Assembly: GCA_944389535.1 (NCBI GenBank)
Contig: CALXMS010000004.1
Span: forward strand, 29,546 to 93,545
Origin: an uncultured Alphaproteobacteria bacterium
GTDB taxonomy: Bacteria; Pseudomonadota; Alphaproteobacteria; Rs-D84
DNA length: 64,000 bases
Reading direction: 5' to 3'
A program made the position numbers and the translations under genes. How positions within the stretch are numbered: position 1 is the stretch's first letter; the number at the start of each line of letters is the position of its first letter. Shown in pieces: positions 59,395 to 64,000 of the stretch. The notes beneath the pieces were generated by a model. That model was not told the origin of the DNA, did no database searches, and saw only the letters and a list, made by a program, of their open reading frames with translations.

Positions 59395-62052
59395 CTTATT
59401 ACGCGGGAATTTAACCGCTGCCTGTGCGGCCGCCAAACGTGCAATTGGCACACGGAACGGACTGCATGATACAGAGTTAAATCCAACCTTGTGGAAGAAT
59501 GTGATGGATTCTGGATCACCACCATGTTCCCCACATACGCCAAGATGTATATGTTCACCTTTGGTCTTACGCGCTTTTTCAACCGCATCTTTAATCAAGA
59601 TACCAACGCCTTCCTGGTCAACAGACGCAAATGGGTCTGCAACATATACCCCGCGCGCACGGTATTCGTCTAAGATTTTACCGGTATCATCACGAGACAT
59701 TCCCAATGTCGTCTGCGTTAAGTCGTTTGTACCGAATTCAAAGAATTCACAGCTTTCAGCAATTTCATCAGCTAATACTGCCGCACGCGGTAATTCAATC
59801 ATCGAACCAACCGTATATTCAACGCTGTCACCTGTTTCTGCAAACAACGCAGCAGCACTGGCGTCAATAACGGCTTTAACAATATCAACTTCTTTCTTAG
59901 AACCAACCAATGGTACTTCGATTTCAGGGAACACGCGAATACCCGCATTCTTGCATTCCAGCGCAGCAGACAAGATTGCACGAGTCTGCATTTCGCAGAT
60001 TTCTGGATATGTAATTGCCAATCTGCAACCACGATGGCCCAACATCGGATTCTGTTCATGTAAAGCCTCTGCACGCGCCTTTACGAATTCAACAGACTTG
60101 CCAATATGATCGGCCAATTCTTTAATATCAGCTTCTGTATGAGGCAAGAACTCATGTAGCGGTGGGTCAATTAAACGAATTGTGACCGGCAGACCGTCCA
60201 TTATTTTGAATAATTCTACGAAGTCCGCTTTCTGATAAGGCAACAATTTTGCTAATGCAGCGCGTCTGCCTTCAACATCTTCGGCTAAAATCATCTCTCT
60301 CATATCCTGAATACGATTTGGATCAAAGAACATATGTTCGGTACGCGCCAAACCGATACCTTCGGCACCAAAGTCGCGTGCTTGTTTCGCATCTTTTGGT
60401 GTTTCAGCATTTGCTTTGACGGTCAAGTCTTTGATTTCATCGACCCATTTCATCAATGTACCAAAGTTACCAGTTAGTTCTACAGATACAGTTGGAACCT
60501 GCCCTTCGATAATCTGACCTTTTGCACCGTCAATGGACACCCAATCACCTTCTTTGATTACTGCACCGCCAGTTGTTTTCATGGTCTTGGTTTCGTAATC
60601 AATCTTGATGTCAGGAGAACCAGATACACAAGGAGTTCCCATACCGCGCGCAACGACCGCAGCATGTGATGTCATACCACCGCGCGCCGTAATAACACCT
60701 TCTGCAGCGTTCATACCGGCAATATCTTCTGGTGATGTTTCAACGCGGATAAGCATAACTTTCTTACCTTCTTTGGCCCACTTTTCTGCATCTTCTGCAT
60801 TAAACACAGCCTGACCAACCGCGGCACCTGGAGATGCAGGTAAACCTGTCGCAATAACTTTCTTTTCCGCCTTTGGGTCCAACATAGGATGCAACAAGTG
60901 ATCTAACTGGTCTGCACCAACGCGCAGAATAGCTTCTTCTTTTGTTAGCAAGCCTTCTTCTACCATTTCAACAGCCATACGAACAGCCGCTGCTGCTGTA
61001 CGTTTACCGTTACGGCATTGCAACATCCACAATTTACCATGTTCAATAGTAAATTCCATATCTTGCATATCTTTATAGTGCTTTTCCAATTTTTCGCGGA
61101 CGTCACATAATTCTTTATAAACTTCCGGCATAGCTTCTTCCAAAGATAAACGACCAGAATCATCTTTGCTCATAGGCTGTGGTGTACGAATACCTGCAAC
61201 AACGTCTTCACCTTGGGCATTAATTAAGTATTCACCATAATATTTGTTTTCACCTGTTGCTGGATCACGACTGAAGCATACACCAGTTGCAGAATCATCA
61301 CCAGAATTACCGAATACCATCGCCTGAACGTTTACAGCAGTACCCCAATCGCCTGGAATATTGTTCAACTTACGATATGTAATAGCTTTTTTAGACATCC
61401 AGCTTCCGAATACGGCACCGATACCTAATTTCAGCTGTTCCCATGGATCTTGTGGGAAAACCTTACCAATCTTGATGCCGATTTCTTTGAACTTTTCAAC
61501 TAATTCTTTTAAGTCATCAGCTGTTAATTCTGTATCAACTTTATAACCTTTATCTTCCTTCATACGTTCCAAAGTATGCTCAAACAAATCAATATCTGCG
61601 CCCAATACAACGTCCGAGAACATCATGATAAAACGACGATAAGAATCATATGCGAAACGTTCGTTACCAGAATGTTTTGCCAACGCTTTAACTGTTTCGT
61701 CATTTAAGCCTAAATTTAGAACTGTATCCATCATGCCCGGCATAGAAACGCGAGCACCAGAACGCACAGAAACCAACAATGGGTTTTCCATATCCGCGAA
61801 CTTTTTACCCATAATGGCTTCAATGTGTGCAACACCTTGACGTACCTGATCCATTAAATCTTCTGGATAAGTTTGATTATTATCATAATAGTATGTACAA
61901 ACTTCCGTAGTTACTGTAAAACCAGCGGGAACTGGCAATCCTACTAAATTCATTTCAGCCAGGTTCGCACCTTTACCGCCAAGCAGATTTCTCATATCTG
62001 CTTTACCTTCGGCATTACCATTACCGAAAGTATATACCCATTTATTACTCAT
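59392..62052 (-). CDS. ppdK: Pyruvate, phosphate dikinase
   Basis: Interconverts pyruvate, ATP and Pi with PEP, AMP and PPi. The 886-aa protein has the ATP-grasp N-terminus (GGKGANLAEM, PAGFTVTTEVC), the swivelling domain with the phosphohistidine GGMTSHAAVVARGMGTP (about 457-473) and the PEP/pyruvate TIM barrel (EGIGLARTEHMFFD, MLGHRGCRLAITYPE, FFEFGTNDLTQTTLG, and the catalytic Cys in LGVCGEHGGDP). AAGGAGAAACC precedes the start codon. It is common in alphaproteobacteria, and in combination with pyk makes glycolysis PPi-linked and reversible at this step. Confidence 0.98.
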   Translation of the reverse strand: MSNKWVYTFGNGNAEGKADMRNLLGGKGANLAEMNLVGLPVPAGFTVTTEVCTYYYDNNQTYPEDLMDQVRQGVAHIEAIMGKKFADMENPLLVSVRSGARVSMPGMMDTVLNLGLNDETVKALAKHSGNERFAYDSYRRFIMMFSDVVLGADIDLFEHTLERMKEDKGYKVDTELTADDLKELVEKFKEIGIKIGKVFPQDPWEQLKLGIGAVFGSWMSKKAITYRKLNNIPGDWGTAVNVQAMVFGNSGDDSATGVCFSRDPATGENKYYGEYLINAQGEDVVAGIRTPQPMSKDDSGRLSLEEAMPEVYKELCDVREKLEKHYKDMQDMEFTIEHGKLWMLQCRNGKRTAAAAVRMAVEMVEEGLLTKEEAILRVGADQLDHLLHPMLDPKAEKKVIATGLPASPGAAVGQAVFNAEDAEKWAKEGKKVMLIRVETSPEDIAGMNAAEGVITARGGMTSHAAVVARGMGTPCVSGSPDIKIDYETKTMKTTGGAVIKEGDWVSIDGAKGQIIEGQVPTVSVELTGNFGTLMKWVDEIKDLTVKANAETPKDAKQARDFGAEGIGLARTEHMFFDPNRIQDMREMILAEDVEGRRAALAKLLPYQKADFVELFKIMDGLPVTIRLIDPPLHEFLPHTEADIKELADHIGKSVEFVKARAEALHEQNPMLGHRGCRLAITYPEICEMQTRAILSAALECKNAGIRVFPEIEVPLVGSKKEVDIVKAVIDASAAALFAETGDSVEYTVGSMIELPRAAVLADEIAESCEFFEFGTNDLTQTTLGMSRDDTGKILDEYRARGVYVADPFASVDQEGVGILIKDAVEKARKTKGEHIHLGVCGEHGGDPESITFFHKVGFNSVSCSPFRVPIARLAAAQAAVKFPRNK

Positions 62053-62144
62053 ATGGTTTCTCCTTGTTTAAAACGCCTAGAGATTCTGCGGTAATTTAAC
62101 CTGAAATGCAAGAGAAAATCATATTTATTAATAATAATTTTAAC

Positions 62145-62172
62145 TTTACATATAAGATTTAGCTTTTATACT
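62145..62172 (+). promoter_or_regulatory. tsaC promoter (leaderless)
   Basis: TTTACA (62145-62150), 16-bp spacer, TATACT (62167-62172); the ATG at 62180 is eight bases further. No Shine-Dalgarno sequence. Confidence 0.65.
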
Positions 62173-62179
62173 TTTTATC

Positions 62180-62749
62180 ATGACAAATTTAAAAGATTCT
62201 TTTTTTATAAAAAAACTAAACGAGCACTTATCGCGTGGCGGCATCATCGCATTTCCAACTGATACAGTATGGGGACTTGGTGCGTTACCAACGCGTAGTG
62301 GGGCAGACGCTATATTTGAATTAAAGCACCGCCCAAAAGAAAAGCATCTTATCATTATGTCTGATAGCCTTGAACATATAAAGAAGTACATGTCCGACTA
62401 TCCGAACAAAGCTTTTGGTTTGGCAGAAAAATATTGGCCAGGGGCTTTAACAATTGGTATACCTGTTGCGGAAACAGATTCAATGTCTTTTGGTGGTGTT
62501 CGCGTTCCAAACTATAAACCCTTTCAAGAATTATGTTCTGTCATAGACGGTCGTTGTTTGGCTACGACTTCTGCAAATATTTCCGGTCAACCGCCATTAA
62601 CTTCTGCCGAAGAAATAAGAAAACAATTTCCAGATATAATAGTAATTGATAACGCATTTGATAAAATTGGTGGTGCCCCAAGTACCGTTGCGATATTGAA
62701 CGGTGACGAAATAAAAATCGTTCGTCAGGGCGCCGTTGAAATTAAATAG
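62180..62749 (+). CDS. tsaC: L-threonylcarbamoyladenylate synthase (YrdC/TsaC)
   Basis: Makes threonylcarbamoyl-AMP for the t6A37 modification of ANN-decoding tRNAs. The 189-aa protein has the YrdC core: GGIIAFPTDTVWGLGA (about 15-30), IFELKHRPKEKHLIIM (about 42-57), KYWPGALTI, FGGVRVPNY and the nucleotide-binding LATTSANISGQPP (about 127-139), ending with SEE-free PSTVAILNG. It lacks the C-terminal Sua5 domain. The 3' end overlaps the convergent glycosylase gene by eight bases. Confidence 0.95.
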   Translation: MTNLKDSFFIKKLNEHLSRGGIIAFPTDTVWGLGALPTRSGADAIFELKHRPKEKHLIIMSDSLEHIKKYMSDYPNKAFGLAEKYWPGALTIGIPVAETDSMSFGGVRVPNYKPFQELCSVIDGRCLATTSANISGQPPLTSAEEIRKQFPDIIVIDNAFDKIGGAPSTVAILNGDEIKIVRQGAVEIK

Positions 62750-63278
62750 GTTTACTTATAAATTTACTATCTTTAATAGCAAAGCGCCAAGGCAATTCCG
62801 CATCTGCTCCGGCATAGTCAATACCAATTCTTTTGCCCGTTACAATTTCTGGTTCAGAATCTCGCTGTTCTATCCACATTTTTTTACTATTACATAAATC
62901 TATTTTGTTATCCGCACGCGTAATTCTTAAAAAACGCGTCAACTTACCTGGGCCTTCGCATCCCTTATGTTCTAGCGCACGAATTAAAACAGCAGCAGCC
63001 GCACCATTTTTACCCAGCACAATGTTCAACATATCATACATACCATAACAAAGATAAACGTACGTATGCCCGCCAGCTAAAAACATGGCATCATTTCGAG
63101 CGGTACATTTGCCGCCAAACGCATGGCACCCTCGTTCTGAATCAAGGTATAATTCTAATTCACAAATACGTGCCCGAAAAACTGTACCGTCATCGCGCCG
63201 CATACAAAAATAAGCACCGACTAATTGCTGCGCGACATCAATCGGATTTTGTAAAAAGAAATTGCGATTAAGTTTCAT
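62742..63278 (-). CDS. 3-methyladenine DNA glycosylase (AAG/MPG family)
   Basis: Removes alkylated purines in base-excision repair. The 178-aa protein has AQQLVGAYFCMRRDD at the N-terminus, the catalytic Glu-containing RARICELELYLDSERGCHA (about 34-52), ARNDAMFLAGGHTYVYLCYGMYDMLNIV (split over about 60-87, with the Tyr and Asn typical of AAG) and LIRALEHKGCEGPGKLTRFLRI. The usual E-x-E-A-Y motif reads ELELYL, still with Glu. The length suits bacterial members (about 190). Convergent overlap with tsaC. Confidence 0.9.
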   Translation of the reverse strand: MKLNRNFFLQNPIDVAQQLVGAYFCMRRDDGTVFRARICELELYLDSERGCHAFGGKCTARNDAMFLAGGHTYVYLCYGMYDMLNIVLGKNGAAAAVLIRALEHKGCEGPGKLTRFLRITRADNKIDLCNSKKMWIEQRDSEPEIVTGKRIGIDYAGADAELPWRFAIKDSKFISKPI

Positions 63279-63283
63279 AATGT

Positions 63284-63308
63284 ATATAAAACGCCCGTAA
63301 GGGCGTTT
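63284..63308 (-). terminator. Terminator of the 63312 gene
   Basis: 8-bp stem AAACGCCC (63289-63296) / GGGCGTTT (63301-63308), GTAA loop, T-rich tail on the minus strand. Confidence 0.85.
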
Positions 63309-63311
63309 GTT

Positions 63312-63803
63312 TTATTTTTGTCTTTCCATTATAGTACGGATACACGCAATGACTTTTTTATCGTTATAAATTTGATGTACTGTTTCTGCAGCAGCAATTT
63401 GGGCGACCTCTGTAATTCTAAAATATAATTTATTACAAATCCAACCTGTTTGGCCGTTTTCAAATTTTACGTTATACCAGATTACACGATTAGACTCATC
63501 ACGTGCAGCCACTTTCGGTTCCATGACTGGCTGGGTTGGTGAATTATATGGTATTACGCTATTAGCAGCAGTTTTAATTTGCACCTCTACCAAATTCAAA
63601 GGTTTACCATTAACAGATTGCCTTGCCCAAAAATTTTTAGCCAACTCAAAATTATATTGCGTCATGCTGATTTTTGATTGCAATCTTCCACGGAAATATC
63701 TATTACCTTTTTCATCTGCGGTATGCACGCCATCTTTATCTATAATAATGCTGTATTTATCTTTTACTAGACTAGATTTTCTAATTGTTTTATCTGTACG
63801 CAT
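63312..63803 (-). CDS. Hypothetical protein, 163 aa, with SH3-like C-terminal segment
   Basis: AGGGG lies upstream of the ATG. The product is basic with no signal peptide or membrane span. Residues about 75-130 look like a small beta barrel: VEVQIKTAANSVIPYN, then VIWYNVKFENGQTGWICNKLYF, similar to the nG-xxGWV pattern of bacterial SH3 domains. VAARDESNRV resembles the ArgAspSerAsn-rich spacers of the exported VVSR proteins, but this is too short to be sure. It lies between the rRNA operon and the glycosylase gene. Family not recognised. Confidence 0.65.
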   Translation of the reverse strand: MRTDKTIRKSSLVKDKYSIIIDKDGVHTADEKGNRYFRGRLQSKISMTQYNFELAKNFWARQSVNGKPLNLVEVQIKTAANSVIPYNSPTQPVMEPKVAARDESNRVIWYNVKFENGQTGWICNKLYFRITEVAQIAAAETVHQIYNDKKVIACIRTIMERQK

Positions 63804-63907
63804 AATTAACCCCTAGTTAAATCAGCATAATTTTATAAAAAGAAAATCGTAAATCAATATAAAGTTATTAAAATTTAATAAAACCCTACATAAATAAAAA
63901 AAATTGA

Positions 63908-63933
63908 ACAAAAAAACCGCCACTTGGGCGGTT
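63908..63933 (-). terminator. Terminator of the rRNA operon
   Basis: 7-bp stem AACCGCC (63915-63921) / GGCGGTT (63927-63933), 5-base loop, followed on the minus strand by a long T run. It lies about 30 bases past the 5S 3' end. Confidence 0.88.
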
Positions 63934-63963
63934 AAAATTCGGTTTTTATATCGAACTGGATTT

Positions 63964-64000
63964 ATTCTGGCGACGACCTACTCTTCCGTGGCTGAAGCCA
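63964..64000 (-). rRNA. rrf: 5S ribosomal RNA, 3' end (partial)
   Basis: Read on the minus strand the last 37 bases contain GAAGAGTAGGTCGTCGCCAG, the conserved 3' part of alphaproteobacterial 5S rRNA. The gene and the rest of the rRNA operon run beyond the window on the minus strand. Confidence 0.9.

Noticed and set aside
59489..60109. Plus-strand frame (206 aa) inside ppdK
   Set aside because: Antisense shadow of a strongly conserved enzyme gene.
1..64000. CRISPR arrays, insertion sequences, prophage or restriction-modification genes
   Set aside because: No regularly spaced direct repeats, transposase, integrase, phage structural or methylase/endonuclease genes were found in either strand.

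Overview
The window reads as chromosome of a moderately AT-rich alphaproteobacterium with a small, tightly packed genome, probably living in or on a host. The alphaproteobacterial signal comes from a GapR (DUF2312) homologue, pyruvate phosphate dikinase alongside pyruvate kinase, a DUF2147 protein, an alphaproteobacterial-type ComEC without a nuclease domain, and five VirB6-like paralogues, a number otherwise known from Rickettsiales-type secretion systems. Genus-level placement cannot be made from this window.

Layout. 1-810: C-terminal end of a VirB10/TrbI protein with an unusual cysteine-rich tail. 1.1-1.8 kb: two unknown small genes. 1.8-10 kb (mostly minus): yidC, lspA, a Kef-type antiporter, rsmA, recR, a SPOR-tailed D,D-carboxypeptidase, pyk. 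9.9-18.4 kb: gapR and an RNHCP gene, pyrG, comEC, truA, two Cys-rich mini-proteins, fmt, def, rmuC, a HAD phosphatase. 18.5-24 kb: a MarR-controlled RND efflux operon (regulator, TolC-like protein, shortened adaptor, RND pump). 24-25 kb: tRNA-Gln and tRNA-Glu. 25-34 kb: a MerR regulator, gyrA, rpmH, an acyl-ACP thioesterase, valS, a DUF2147 protein, two AT-rich orphan genes, comF. 34-41.4 kb: cell wall genes (OmpA-like protein, murG, ftsW, mraY, an MliC-like lysozyme inhibitor, PBP1A). 41.4-41.9 kb: gene-free region with a candidate structured RNA. 42-43.4 kb: an IMPase-like pseudoenzyme, rpmE, an orphan gene behind a poly-C tract. 43.4-50 kb: five VirB6-like genes, one divergent from an operon of four. 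50-53 kb: uvrD and dnaQ. 53-58.6 kb: two large Cys-rich exported paralogues flanking rplU-rpmA. 58.8-64 kb: a PagL-like lipid A deacylase, ppdK, tsaC, a 3-methyladenine glycosylase, an orphan gene, and the 3' end of a 5S rRNA whose operon continues beyond the window.

How it fits together. A dispersed type IV secretion apparatus (VirB10 tail, five VirB6-like channels) sits with large disulfide-rich exported proteins. Three otherwise unrelated exported proteins share a recurrent Val-Val-Ser-Arg motif. Envelope genes (MliC-like inhibitor, PagL-like deacylase, PBPs, RND pump) suggest adaptation to host antimicrobial defence. The system I find most worth following is the VirB6-paralogue / VVSR-motif / Cys-rich exported protein set.

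Two further patterns stand out. At about nine genes a good -10 box lies 7-11 bases before the start codon with little or no Shine-Dalgarno sequence, which predicts leaderless mRNAs. Two family members have lost their defining catalytic residues: the RND pump has Ser-Asn where the proton-relay Asp-Asp should be, and the IMPase-like protein lacks the DPxDGT metal site.
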